NCBI GenBank assembly: GCA_026993275.1
Contig: JALWUB010000103.1
Location: forward strand, 1-7,966
Length of the DNA stretch: 7,966 nt
Origin: Robiginitomaculum sp.
GTDB taxonomy: Bacteria; Pseudomonadota; Alphaproteobacteria; Caulobacterales; Maricaulaceae
Direction of reading: 5' to 3'
Under the pieces are notes generated by a model. The model saw only the letters and a list, made by a program, of their open reading frames with translations, was not told where the DNA came from and did no database searches. How positions within the stretch are numbered: the first letter of the stretch is position 1; each line of letters begins with the position of its first letter. Shown here piece after piece: positions 1 through 7,238 of this stretch. The translations under genes were made by a program, and so were the position numbers.

Positions 1-2
1 CC

Positions 3-461
3 ATCGGCATCGACCTGAATCACGAAATGCTCAACCTGGCCCGTCTGAACCTGGAAAAGGCGGGTTTGAAACATTGTTCGGTGCGCCACTCTGATCTCTA
101 TTCCCTGCCCTTTCCGGCAGCGAAATTCGATCTGGTGACCATTCACCAGGTGCTCCATTATCTGGACGAACCGGGCGCGGCCCTGGCCGAGGCGGCCCGG
201 GTGCTGGCGCCGGGCGGGATCCTGGCCATTGTTGATTTCGCGCCGCACCAGCTTGAATATCTGCGCCAGCAGCATGCCCATCGCCGCCTTGGCTTTACCG
301 ACCATGAGGTGGACCGCTGGATGCGCAGCGCCGGGCTCACCCGGATTACCCGCAAGGCCCTGCACCCTGAGACAAGAGAGCCGGATGAGCATCATCTGAC
401 CGTCAAGATCTGGACCGGGCGGCAGACGCAAGACGCCAGCAAAGAGGAGCCCGTGGCATGA
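3..461 (+). CDS. SAM-dependent methyltransferase domain, probably C-terminal part of an ArsR-family regulator (5' truncated)
   Basis: The reading frame is open from the window edge, so the 152 residues seen are the C-terminal part. They form a class I SAM-dependent methyltransferase fold. The fragment opens with GIDLNHEML (residues 2-10), the acidic-residue segment after the glycine loop of SAM motif I. It continues with DLYSLPF, then FDLVTIHQVLHYL near residue 50 and ARVLAPGGILAIVDF (motifs II/III). The HQVLHYL and VDFAPH segments, the AHRRLGF stretch and the LTVKIWTGR tail match what I recall of alphaproteobacterial proteins that fuse an N-terminal ArsR winged helix to a methyltransferase and sit directly before metF. 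The helix-turn-helix half is outside the window, so the regulator call is inference from similarity and position. A stand-alone methyltransferase is the alternative. The stop overlaps the metF start (ATGA). If it is the fusion, a SAM- or SAH-responsive regulator of the downstream methionine genes is plausible. Confidence 0.82.
   Translation: MGIDLNHEMLNLARLNLEKAGLKHCSVRHSDLYSLPFPAAKFDLVTIHQVLHYLDEPGAALAEAARVLAPGGILAIVDFAPHQLEYLRQQHAHRRLGFTDHEVDRWMRSAGLTRITRKALHPETREPDEHHLTVKIWTGRQTQDASKEEPVA
444..449 (+). promoter_or_regulatory. Shine-Dalgarno site of metF
   Basis: GAGGAG lies 8 nt before the ATG at 458, inside the last codons of the upstream methyltransferase gene. It supports 458 as the metF start and shows that metF has its own ribosome site besides the 4-bp ATGA coupling. 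Confidence 0.7.
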
Positions 462-1387
462 GCGCGGATATGGCCTTTGCCGGTGCCGCAGGCGAATTGA
501 AGCTGGCCTCTGCCGGGGCCCGGCCGATTGCGGTGTCGTTCGAGTTCTTTCCGCCCAAGACGGAAAAGATGGAAGAGCAGTTGCAGCGCGCCGTGGACAA
601 GCTGGCACCGTTGTCGCCCGCCTTTGTTTCGGTCACCTATGGCGCGGGCGGCAGCACCCGCGCGCGCACCCATCGCACCGTTGTGTCCATTGCCCGGCAA
701 AAGGGCTTGAATGTGGCTGCGCACCTGACCTGCGTTGGCGCTACGCGTGACGAGGTGGATGACGTGGCGCGGTCCTATCTTGACGCCGGAATCACCCATA
801 TTGTTGCCTTGCGCGGCGATGCACCCGAGGGCGCCGGGGCGCGCTACCAGCCCAGTGAAAACGGTTATGCCTATGCCAGCGACCTGGTCGCAGGGCTGAA
901 ACGCATTGCCGATTTTGAAATTTCCGTGGCCGGTTATCCGGAACTGCATCCGGAATCGCCCGACTGGTCGGCGGAGCTTGAGAATCTCAAGCGCAAGGTG
1001 GATGCCGGCGCGGACCGGATCATCACCCAGTTCTGCTTCAGCCCTGACGTGCTGCTGGCCTATATCGAGCGGGTGCGCGCTGCCGGGATCACCCTGCCCA
1101 TCGTGCCGGGGGTCATGCTGCAGCCCAATTTCACCGGCCTGACCCGCATGGCGAAACTGTGCCGCACGCGCATTCCCGGCTGGATGGCGCGCATGTATGA
1201 AGGCCTGGAGGACGACGAGGAAACCCGGCGGCTGCTGGCAGCCAGCATTGCCGCCAATTACTGCGCCCGCCTGCAGCAGGAGGGCTTGTGCAATTTTCAT
1301 TTCTACACCCTCAACCGCGCCTCCCTGGCCTATGCCACATGCCGGGTGCTGGGCCTGCGCCCGCAAACCCTGGAGAACGCATCATGA
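458..1387 (+). CDS. metF: 5,10-methylenetetrahydrofolate reductase
   Basis: This FAD-dependent cytosolic enzyme reduces 5,10-methylene-THF to 5-methyl-THF, the methyl donor for MetH. The 309 residues compare with about 296 in E. coli MetF; the extra length is a 20-residue N-terminal extension ahead of the core. Visible family motifs are SFEFFPPKTEKM (27-38) with the catalytic Glu at 29, SVTYGAGGS (58-66), the flavin-binding ALRGD with Asp121, ITQFCF (189-194), VPGVMLQ (216-222) and the C-terminal HFYTLNRA (281-288). All expected core residues appear intact. The ATG at 458 overlaps the upstream stop and has a GAGGAG site at the right spacing. The TGA overlaps the start of the next gene. Being the second gene of a four-gene methionine operon fits its role of supplying methyl groups to the two MetH proteins that follow. 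Confidence 0.97.
   Translation: MSADMAFAGAAGELKLASAGARPIAVSFEFFPPKTEKMEEQLQRAVDKLAPLSPAFVSVTYGAGGSTRARTHRTVVSIARQKGLNVAAHLTCVGATRDEVDDVARSYLDAGITHIVALRGDAPEGAGARYQPSENGYAYASDLVAGLKRIADFEISVAGYPELHPESPDWSAELENLKRKVDAGADRIITQFCFSPDVLLAYIERVRAAGITLPIVPGVMLQPNFTGLTRMAKLCRTRIPGWMARMYEGLEDDEETRRLLAASIAANYCARLQQEGLCNFHFYTLNRASLAYATCRVLGLRPQTLENAS
1372..1375 (+). promoter_or_regulatory. Shine-Dalgarno site deciding the start of the short metH gene
   Basis: GGAG lies 8 nt before the ATG at 1384, within the final codons of metF. The frame is open further upstream to an ATG at 1288, but that would overlap metF by 100 bp and add 32 residues with no family resemblance. The site and the ATGA overlap favour 1384. 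Confidence 0.65.
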
Positions 1388-2445
1388 CCCGCAAGGAGCG
1401 CCGCGCCCGGCTGGAGCAACTGGCCAGGGAGCGCATTCTGGTCATTGATGGCGCCATGGGCACTGCCATTCAGGCACTGGGCCTTGATGGCGCCGATTAT
1501 CATGGCGAGGAATTTGCCGGGTGGCCGACGCCGCTCAAGGGCGACAATGACCTGTTGAACCTGACCAGACCCGAAGCGATCACCGCCATTCACGAAAGCT
1601 ATCTGGATGCCGGCGCCGACATGATCGAAACCAACACCTTCAACGCCACCGCCATCAGCCAGGCCGATTATGGCCTGCAGGAAGACGCGCCGCGCATTGC
1701 CGCGGCCGGAGCGAAGCTGGCGCGTGCGGCCGCCGATGCGTTTGAAGCCAGACACGAGGCGCGCCCGTGCGGGGTCATGGGCGCACTCGGGCCGTTGAGC
1801 AAAACCCTGTCGATCTCGCCCAAGGTGGAGGATCCGGGCTATCGCGAGGTGGATTTTGATCAGGTCCACAAGGCCTATTTTGATCAGGCCGAGGCAATGG
1901 CGCCCTATGTGGACTTTTTCGCCATCGAAACCGTGTTTGACACCCTCAACGCCAAGGCCGCCATTGCCGCCTGCATGGATGTCAATGCAGGCCTGGATGA
2001 GCCGGTGCCGCTGATTCTCTCCGGCACCATTACCGACAATTCCGGGCGCACCCTGACCGGGCAGACCACGGAGGCCTTCTGGACCTCGATCGCCCATGCC
2101 CGGCCCTGGGCGGCAGGGCTCAATTGTGCACTGGGCGCGGCCGAACTGCGCCCGTTTGTGGCCGACATGGCCCGTGCTGCCGACTGTCTGGTCATTGCCT
2201 ATCCCAATGCCGGCCTGCCCAATGCCTTTGGCGAATATGATGAAAGCCCGCAGACCACCGCTGCGCACCTGGGCGAGTGGGCCCGTGACGGCCTGGTCAA
2301 CATTGTTGGCGGCTGTTGCGGCACCACGCCGGATCATATCCGCGCCATTGTCAAGGCCGTTGAGGGCATCGCCCCGCGTCCCGTTCCCAAACGCCCCAAA
2401 GCCTTGCGGCTTTCAGGGCTCGAACCGTTCGAGCTGGCCGGATGA
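1384..2445 (+). CDS. metH: Methionine synthase, homocysteine-binding (zinc) subunit of a split MetH
   Basis: This 353-residue protein corresponds to the first module of cobalamin-dependent methionine synthase, the homocysteine S-methyltransferase barrel. It binds zinc and activates the homocysteine thiol. The N-terminus has [13 protein letters not shown] (18-30), then [11 protein letters not shown] (56-66), IETNTFNA (81-88), MGALGPL (132-138) and [16 protein letters not shown] (212-227). The three zinc-ligand cysteines are in place: Cys248 in GLNCALG, and Cys311 and Cys312 in [11 protein letters not shown]. The chain stops just after the barrel, where a one-piece MetH would run on into the pterin domain. 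That domain starts in the next gene, so the lesion-free split is a natural arrangement and not a frameshift: the two frames overlap as a clean ATGA stop/start and the second begins with a proper N-terminus. Split MetH of this kind is known in Caulobacter relatives. The start at 1384 is chosen from the ribosome site and the metF overlap. Confidence 0.95.
   Translation: MTRKERRARLEQLARERILVIDGAMGTAIQALGLDGADYHGEEFAGWPTPLKGDNDLLNLTRPEAITAIHESYLDAGADMIETNTFNATAISQADYGLQEDAPRIAAAGAKLARAAADAFEARHEARPCGVMGALGPLSKTLSISPKVEDPGYREVDFDQVHKAYFDQAEAMAPYVDFFAIETVFDTLNAKAAIAACMDVNAGLDEPVPLILSGTITDNSGRTLTGQTTEAFWTSIAHARPWAAGLNCALGAAELRPFVADMARAADCLVIAYPNAGLPNAFGEYDESPQTTAAHLGEWARDGLVNIVGGCCGTTPDHIRAIVKAVEGIAPRPVPKRPKALRLSGLEPFELAG
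2417..2435 (+). promoter_or_regulatory. Hairpin immediately before the start of the long metH gene
   Basis: GCTCGAA (2418-2424) and TTCGAGC (2428-2434) are perfect reverse complements separated by the 3-nt loop CCG, and a G-T wobble pair at 2417/2435 could extend the stem. It lies in the last codons of the short metH gene, ending 7-8 nt before the ATG at 2442, where a ribosome site would be expected. I see no good Shine-Dalgarno sequence there. The stem could shape reinitiation at the overlap or adjust the ratio of the two MetH proteins. The function is inference, and the codons also constrain this sequence. Confidence 0.35.
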
Positions 2446-5108
2446 CCGTCTCTCTCACCCGGTTTGTCAATATTGGCGAGCGCACCAATGTTTCCGGCTC
2501 GGCGCGCTTCAAGCGTCTGATTGTCGAGGGCGATTATGAAGAGGCGCTCTCGGTTGCCCGCCAGCAGATCGACAATGGCGCCCAGATCATCGACGTGAAC
2601 ATGGATGACGGCCTGCTCGATGGCGTCGAGGCGATGACCAAATTCCTGCGCCTGATTGCCACCGAGCCCGACATTGCCCGGGTGCCGGTGATGATCGACA
2701 GCTCCAAATGGGAGGTCATCGAGGCCGGGCTGAAATGCGTGCAGGGCAAGGCGGTGGTCAATTCCATCTCCATGAAGGAGGGCGAGGCGGAATTTGTCGC
2801 GCGCACGAAAGAGATCATGCGTTATGGCGCTGCCGCCGTGGTCATGGCCTTTGACGAAGAAGGCCAGGCGGACACCGAGGAGCGCAAGGTGCAGATTTGC
2901 ACCCGCGCCTACAAGCTCATGGTGGATGCAGGCTTTCCGCCTGAAGACATCATCTTCGACCCCAACATTTTTGCCGTTGCCACGGGCCTGCCCGAACACG
3001 ACAATTATGGCGTCGACTTCATCAACGCCACCCGGCGCATCAAGCAGACCCTGCCTCATGCGCGCGTCTCCGGCGGGCTCTCCAATCTCTCCTTTTCGTT
3101 TCGCGGCAATGAGCCGGTGCGCCGGGCCATGCATTCGGTGTTTCTCTATCATGCCATCCGCGCCGGGCTCGACATGGCCATCGTCAATGCCGGGCAACTG
3201 GACATCTATGACGATATCGAGCCGGACCTGCGCCAGCGCGCCGAAGACGTCATCCTCAACCGCCGCCCGGATGCGGGCGAGCGGCTGCTGGACGTGGCCG
3301 ACCGCTATCGCGGCCAGAATGCCGCGGTCGCCAAAAAGACCGATCTGGCATGGCGCGAGGGCGATGTGGCAGCGCGGCTGAAACACGCCCTGATTCACGG
3401 TCTCACCGATTTCATCGTCGAGGACACCGAAGAAGCCCGGCAGATGGCCGGCAAGCCGCTGGAGGTCATCGAGGGACCGCTGATGGCGGGCATGAATGCC
3501 GTTGGCGAGCTGTTTGGCGCGGGCAAGATGTTCTTGCCGCAAGTGGTCAAGTCGGCGCGGGTGATGAAGGCCGCCGTTGCCCATCTCATCCCCTATCTGG
3601 AGGAGGAGAAGAAACGCTCCGGCCTGGAAGGGGTCTCCAACGGCAAGGTCGTGATGGCCACGGTCAAGGGCGATGTCCATGACATCGGCAAGAACATTGT
3701 CGGCGTGGTGCTGCAATGCAATGGCTATGACGTCATCGACCTTGGCGTCATGGTTCCGGCAGAAAAGATTCTCGCCGCCGCGAAAGAGAACAATGCCGAC
3801 ATGATTGGCCTGTCCGGGCTGATTACCCCCTCGCTTGACGAAATGGTGCATGTGGCCAGTGAAATGGAGCGTCAGGGCTGGTCCTGCCCGTTGCTGATTG
3901 GCGGCGCCACCACCTCGCCCATGCACACGGCAGTGAAGATCGAACCGGCATACGAGCGCGGCCCGACCCTTTATGTGGCCGATGCCTCGCGTGCCGTCGG
4001 CGTTGTGCGCACGCTGCTGTCAGAGGAGCACCGCGACGCCCTGATCAAGCAGACCCGCGAGGATTACGAGCGCTTGCGTGTTTCCCATGCCCAGGGGCGC
4101 GGCGCCAAGCCGCGGCTGAAACTGGAGCAGGCCCGCGCCCGGGCGCTCAAGCTGGACTGGAGCGATTATACGCCGCCCGTGCCGTCCTTTCTGGGCGTGC
4201 AGGTGTTTGATGACTGGGATCTGGGCGATCTGCGCCGCCATATTGACTGGACCCCGTTTCTGGCAAGCTGGGACGTCAAGGGCCGTTATCCGCAAATCCT
4301 CGATGATCCGGACAAGGGCGAAGCGGCGCGGACACTGATTGCCGATGGCGAGGCCATGCTCGACAAGATCGTTGCCGAACGCTGGCTGCAGCCGCGCGCC
4401 GTGGCTGGCTTCTGGCGCGCCAATGCGCAAGGCGATGACATCATCCTGTGGGAGGGGCAGGACCGCGCGCGCGAATTGGCGCGCCTGCACACCTTGCGCC
4501 AGCAAATGCCAAAGGACACCGGCAAGCCCAATGTCGCCTTGGCTGACTTTGTTGCGCCGCTGGATTCAGGGCTTGAGGACTATGTTGGCGGTTTTTGCGT
4601 CACCGCCGGGCATGGCGAGGCTGAGCGCTCGGAGCGTTTTGCCCGCGCTGGCGACGACTATTCGGCGATCATGCTCAAGGCCCTGGCCGACCGTCTTGCC
4701 GAAGCCCTGGCAGAAAGCCTGCATGCGCGGGTGCGGCGCAAACTCTGGGGCTATGCTCCTGATGAACATCTGACCAATCCGGACCTGATCTCCGAGCGCT
4801 ATCAGGGCATCCGCCCGGCGCCCGGCTATCCCTCCCAGCCAGACCATACCGAAAAGCGCACCCTGTTTGCGCTTTTGGGCGCGCCGGAGCGCATTGGCGT
4901 GCACCTGACCGAAAGCTGCGCCATGACGCCGCCGGCCAGTGTCTCGGGGCTCTATTTCTCGCACCCCAAATCACACTATTTCGCCGTTGGCCGCATTGGC
5001 CGCGACCAGGTCGCCGATTATGCGCGGCGCAAGGGCATGGATTTTGACGAGGCGCAAAAATGGCTTTCGCCGATCCTGGCCTATGACCCCAGAAAGACGG
5101 TGCAATAG
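2442..5108 (+). CDS. metH: Methionine synthase, pterin/cobalamin/activation subunit of a split MetH
   Basis: The 888-residue protein carries the remaining modules of cobalamin-dependent methionine synthase. First comes a pterin-binding barrel (about 5-290) with [13 protein letters not shown] (8-20), [12 protein letters not shown] (50-61) and [14 protein letters not shown] (83-96). A helical cap follows (about 325-395, with [21 protein letters not shown]). Next is a B12-binding Rossmann domain (about 400-530) with [11 protein letters not shown], where His413 is the lower cobalt ligand, then [13 protein letters not shown] (456-468) and GGATTS (487-492). Last is the SAM-binding reactivation domain (about 580-885) with RPAPGY (791-796), [19 protein letters not shown] and a late YFAVGRIG. 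Together with the short subunit the total is 1,241 residues, close to the 1,227 of one-piece E. coli MetH, so no domain is missing. Retaining the activation domain implies reductive reactivation with SAM and an electron donor such as flavodoxin. The ATG overlaps the previous stop (ATGA). The TAG is 2 bp from the end of the convergent gene. Methionine synthesis by this route requires vitamin B12. Confidence 0.97.
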   Translation: MTVSLTRFVNIGERTNVSGSARFKRLIVEGDYEEALSVARQQIDNGAQIIDVNMDDGLLDGVEAMTKFLRLIATEPDIARVPVMIDSSKWEVIEAGLKCVQGKAVVNSISMKEGEAEFVARTKEIMRYGAAAVVMAFDEEGQADTEERKVQICTRAYKLMVDAGFPPEDIIFDPNIFAVATGLPEHDNYGVDFINATRRIKQTLPHARVSGGLSNLSFSFRGNEPVRRAMHSVFLYHAIRAGLDMAIVNAGQLDIYDDIEPDLRQRAEDVILNRRPDAGERLLDVADRYRGQNAAVAKKTDLAWREGDVAARLKHALIHGLTDFIVEDTEEARQMAGKPLEVIEGPLMAGMNAVGELFGAGKMFLPQVVKSARVMKAAVAHLIPYLEEEKKRSGLEGVSNGKVVMATVKGDVHDIGKNIVGVVLQCNGYDVIDLGVMVPAEKILAAAKENNADMIGLSGLITPSLDEMVHVASEMERQGWSCPLLIGGATTSPMHTAVKIEPAYERGPTLYVADASRAVGVVRTLLSEEHRDALIKQTREDYERLRVSHAQGRGAKPRLKLEQARARALKLDWSDYTPPVPSFLGVQVFDDWDLGDLRRHIDWTPFLASWDVKGRYPQILDDPDKGEAARTLIADGEAMLDKIVAERWLQPRAVAGFWRANAQGDDIILWEGQDRARELARLHTLRQQMPKDTGKPNVALADFVAPLDSGLEDYVGGFCVTAGHGEAERSERFARAGDDYSAIMLKALADRLAEALAESLHARVRRKLWGYAPDEHLTNPDLISERYQGIRPAPGYPSQPDHTEKRTLFALLGAPERIGVHLTESCAMTPPASVSGLYFSHPKSHYFAVGRIGRDQVADYARRKGMDFDEAQKWLSPILAYDPRKTVQ

Positions 5109-5110
5109 GG

Positions 5111-5611
5111 TTATCCCTGCTGCGGCAGGGTTGTGATCGTGCTGGACGGATCGGCCGGGCATTGCGCCGCGGCGCCATCATGGCGGTCGGCCAGTTGCGC
5201 GGGCGATTGCGGCGTCACTTCGACGGCATCAGCAAAGAGCGCCGCCATTTCACTGAAAACCTGCGCCTGGGCGCCAGCCGTCCTTGCGGCCTGCGCCGCC
5301 GCCAGGCGCTTTGGCGCATCAGCGGCCATGCCGCGGTAAATGCAGCGCAAATCGCGCGGTCCGCCGCGTTGATCGATCTGCGCGCTCAGGGCCGCCGAGG
5401 CCTTGCTGAAAGCCCTGACCTTTTGCGCAAAGGCACTGCCCGGCCCGAGCTGGCGCGGGGGCGCGAACGGGTGCGCCGTGGCCGACCTGGCAAAGTCTTG
5501 CGCTTGCGCCTGCAAGGCCTGGGCCTGCGCCCGCAAGGCGCCAAAGGCATCAAACAGTGCATCGGCCCGCAATGGCGTGGCCAGGATCAGCAGAACCAGA
5601 GCCAAAACCAT
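5111..5611 (-). CDS. Hypothetical exported Ala/Gln-rich protein, 166 aa
   Basis: I do not recognise this family. The start at 5611 gives a 166-residue protein opening with a typical Sec-type signal: about 11 hydrophobic residues (MVLALVLLILA) and a likely cleavage after Ala18 (LRADA). The mature part is helical and rich in Ala and Gln, with RAQAQALQAQAQ at 27-38 that could be a short amphipathic or coiled stretch. A more distinctive segment, DLRCIYRGMAADAPKRL, lies at 87-103. It has two cysteines (Cys90, Cys151), which could pair in the periplasm. The C-terminal 30 residues look disordered. The frame stays open to an ATG at 5767, but that would overlap pgi by 113 bp. An intermediate ATG at 5674 has a possible GGAAAG site and would lengthen the signal's N-region, so the start is not certain. 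The gene is divergent from pgi (43 bp apart) and convergent with metH, with no functional link to either. The opposite-strand frames here are Arg-rich shadows. Confidence 0.65.
   Translation of the reverse strand: MVLALVLLILATPLRADALFDAFGALRAQAQALQAQAQDFARSATAHPFAPPRQLGPGSAFAQKVRAFSKASAALSAQIDQRGGPRDLRCIYRGMAADAPKRLAAAQAARTAGAQAQVFSEMAALFADAVEVTPQSPAQLADRHDGAAAQCPADPSSTITTLPQQG
5115..5130. terminator. Possible bidirectional terminator hairpin between metH and the convergent gene
   Basis: CCCTGC (5115-5120) and GCAGGG (5125-5130) form a perfect 6-bp stem with the loop TGCG. It starts 6 nt after the metH stop and covers the last four sense codons of the convergent gene. A convergent junction is where a shared terminator is expected. 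There is no T-run on the plus-strand side (TTGTGAT follows), so intrinsic termination would be weak, and a Rho-dependent end or chance repeat is also possible. Confidence 0.35.
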
Positions 5612-5654
5612 CCGCGGGGCTTGCCTTGATCGCAGGAGCGCGACACAAGGACGT
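5612..5654. other. 43-bp divergent intergenic region
   Basis: This is the only gap over 2 bp in the window, and it separates the starts of the exported-protein gene and pgi. On the plus strand AAGGA (5647-5651) is only 3 nt from the pgi ATG and AGGAG (5634-5638) is 16 nt away, so neither is ideally spaced. I see no convincing -35/-10 pair in either direction; the pgi promoter may lie inside the divergent gene. Confidence 0.6.
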
Positions 5655-7238
5655 ATGACATCAGATCCGACCATCTCTTCGCTTTCCGCTCTGGCGCAGG
5701 CGCTGTCAAGCCGCCCGCTGTGCACCTTGTTCCAGGACGACCCAAGACGCATGGACCGTCTTGGCATTGACTGCCCCGGTCTTTATGCCGATTTGTCAAA
5801 ACAAAAGGTTGACGCGCGCGTGCTCGGCGAGCTTTGCGCCTTTGCAGAGCGGCAAGGCCTGACCGGGTTTTTCAAGGCCATGTCCGAAGGCGAGCCGGTC
5901 AATGCCTCCGAAGGCCGCCCGGCGCTGCACATGGCCCTGCGGGCTGCCGGAAAGAATGCCGCCCGGGACGCCATGACCAGCCTTGCAGACCGGCTGCGCG
6001 CTGGGGCTGTCACCGGTGTCACCGGCCGGGCCATCCATACCCTGGTGCATATCGGCATTGGCGGCTCGGACCTGGGGCCGCGCCTGCTGGCGGCGGCACT
6101 GCACCGCTACCGCCATCCTGGCATCACCTTGCGCTTTGCCGCCAATCTCGATGCCGCCGACATCAATGACGCGCTCTCCGGCTGCGACCCAGAGGCCACC
6201 ATGATCGTGGTCGTGTCCAAATCATTCCGCACCAGCGAAACCCTGGCCAATGCGCGGGTGGCGCGCGCCTGGCTGGTGCAGCATCTGGGCGAGGCGGCGC
6301 CAGCGCGGCAGATGATGGCAATTTCCTCCAATCTTGAGGCCACCCGCGCCTTTGGCATAGACGATGCGCATGTGCTGGCCATGCCCGAAGGGGCTGGCGG
6401 GCGCTATTCGCTGTGGTCCGCGGTGGGTGTCAGCGTCATGGCGGCCTTGCGCGGCGGTGCATTCGACGAGTTGCTGGCGGGCGCCGCGGCCATGGATGCG
6501 CATGTGCTGGACACGCCGCTTTCGCGCAATGCGCCCCTGCTTTCGGGCCTGATCCAGTTCTGGAACCGCAATTTTCTGGACATGCGTGCCCGCGCCGTCG
6601 TGCCCTATGGGGCGCGCCTTGCGCTGTTGCCGCACTATTTGCAGCAACTGATCATGGAATCCAATGGCAAGACGGTGCGCAGCGATGGCCAGCCCGCCGC
6701 CTTTGCCGCCTCGCAGGTCATTTTCGGCGCCGAGGGCACCAATGCCCAGCACGCCTTCTTTCAGCAATTGCACCAGGGGCCGGACATGGTGCCGGTGGAC
6801 TTTATCGGCTTTGTAGAAGACCAGGAGCACAATCCGGCACAGCACACCGGCGTTCTCGCCAACATGCTGGCCCAGGCGCGGGCGCTGATGACCGGCAGGC
6901 AACAGGCGCAGATCGAGGCGCAATTGCGCCAAAGCGGTCTTGATGAAGACGCCATTGCGGTGCTGGCGCCGCAAAAGGCGATGCCGGGCGGCAGGCCCTC
7001 GACGACACTGCTGATGAAGGCTCTGTCGCCCTTCTCCCTGGGCGCGCTGATTGCCTTTTACGAACACGAAACCGTGGCCCAGGCGGTGTTGTGCGGCATC
7101 AACCCGTTTGACCAGTGGGGCGTCGAGCTGGGCAAGTCCGTGGCGCTCAAGGTGCAGGCCCGCCTGCAAGAGGGCAGCACCAGGGGCATGGATGCGTCCA
7201 CTGCGGCGCTGATCAGGAAAATTGTGAACGTCTCATGA
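5655..7238 (+). CDS. pgi: Glucose-6-phosphate isomerase
   Basis: This cytosolic enzyme interconverts glucose 6-phosphate and fructose 6-phosphate in glycolysis, gluconeogenesis and feeding of the Entner-Doudoroff pathway. Its 527 residues compare with 549 in E. coli. Family features in order are [13 protein letters not shown] (132-144; Ser138 contacts phosphate), the phosphate loop SKSFRTSET (188-196), signature 1 [13 protein letters not shown] (246-258) with catalytic Arg249, MESNGK (334-339) with the base Glu335, QHAFFQ with His366, and signature 2 [14 protein letters not shown] (481-494) with Lys494. All catalytic residues are present. The phosphate loop is unusual: most family members read SKTFTTQET, so Thr-to-Ser at 190, Thr-to-Arg at 192 and Gln-to-Ser at 194 are changes, while Thr193 is kept. 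The ATG at 5655 gives the natural N-terminus; the same frame runs open to 5403, but that part is the antisense of the exported-protein gene. The stop overlaps hisS by 4 bp (ATGA). Confidence 0.97.
   Translation: MTSDPTISSLSALAQALSSRPLCTLFQDDPRRMDRLGIDCPGLYADLSKQKVDARVLGELCAFAERQGLTGFFKAMSEGEPVNASEGRPALHMALRAAGKNAARDAMTSLADRLRAGAVTGVTGRAIHTLVHIGIGGSDLGPRLLAAALHRYRHPGITLRFAANLDAADINDALSGCDPEATMIVVVSKSFRTSETLANARVARAWLVQHLGEAAPARQMMAISSNLEATRAFGIDDAHVLAMPEGAGGRYSLWSAVGVSVMAALRGGAFDELLAGAAAMDAHVLDTPLSRNAPLLSGLIQFWNRNFLDMRARAVVPYGARLALLPHYLQQLIMESNGKTVRSDGQPAAFAASQVIFGAEGTNAQHAFFQQLHQGPDMVPVDFIGFVEDQEHNPAQHTGVLANMLAQARALMTGRQQAQIEAQLRQSGLDEDAIAVLAPQKAMPGGRPSTTLLMKALSPFSLGALIAFYEHETVAQAVLCGINPFDQWGVELGKSVALKVQARLQEGSTRGMDASTAALIRKIVNVS

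Noticed and set aside
392..1366. Minus-strand open frame (324 codons) opposite metF
   Set aside because: Shadow of metF: composition is typical of an antisense frame and no motif is visible.
1288..1383. In-frame upstream extension of the short metH gene
   Set aside because: It would overlap metF by 100 bp; the ATG at 1384 has a Shine-Dalgarno and the ATGA overlap typical of this operon.
1330..2337. Minus-strand open frame (335 codons) opposite the short metH gene
   Set aside because: Antisense to a gene with intact zinc and substrate motifs; no domain resemblance in the shadow product.
2334..3926. Long open frame on the minus strand (530 codons) opposite both metH genes
   Set aside because: It lies fully antisense to strongly conserved MetH sequence, is rich in His, Gly and Arg as expected of a GC-rich shadow frame, and has no recognisable domain.
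4464..4487. GCGCGC-rich stretch with a GGCGCGCC palindrome within the long metH gene
   Set aside because: It encodes ordinary MetH residues (Arg/Ala/Glu/Leu), and such runs are expected at this GC content; no sign of a recombination or replication site.
5495..5545. Near-repeats of CCTGCAAGGC / CCCGCAAGGC type
   Set aside because: They reflect the Ala/Gln-rich repeat of the minus-strand protein and are too short and imperfect to be an independent DNA element.
5162..5629. Plus-strand open frame (155 codons) opposite the exported-protein gene
   Set aside because: Very Arg-rich product with no signal or domain. The minus-strand frame has a clear signal peptide and balanced composition.
5403..5654. 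In-frame upstream extension of pgi by 84 codons
   Set aside because: The extension is the antisense of the exported-protein gene, is Ala/Cys/Lys-rich and has no Pgi similarity. The ATG at 5655 gives a normal family length.
6222..7169. Minus-strand open frame (315 codons) opposite pgi
   Set aside because: Shadow of pgi; His/Gln/Arg-rich product without motifs.
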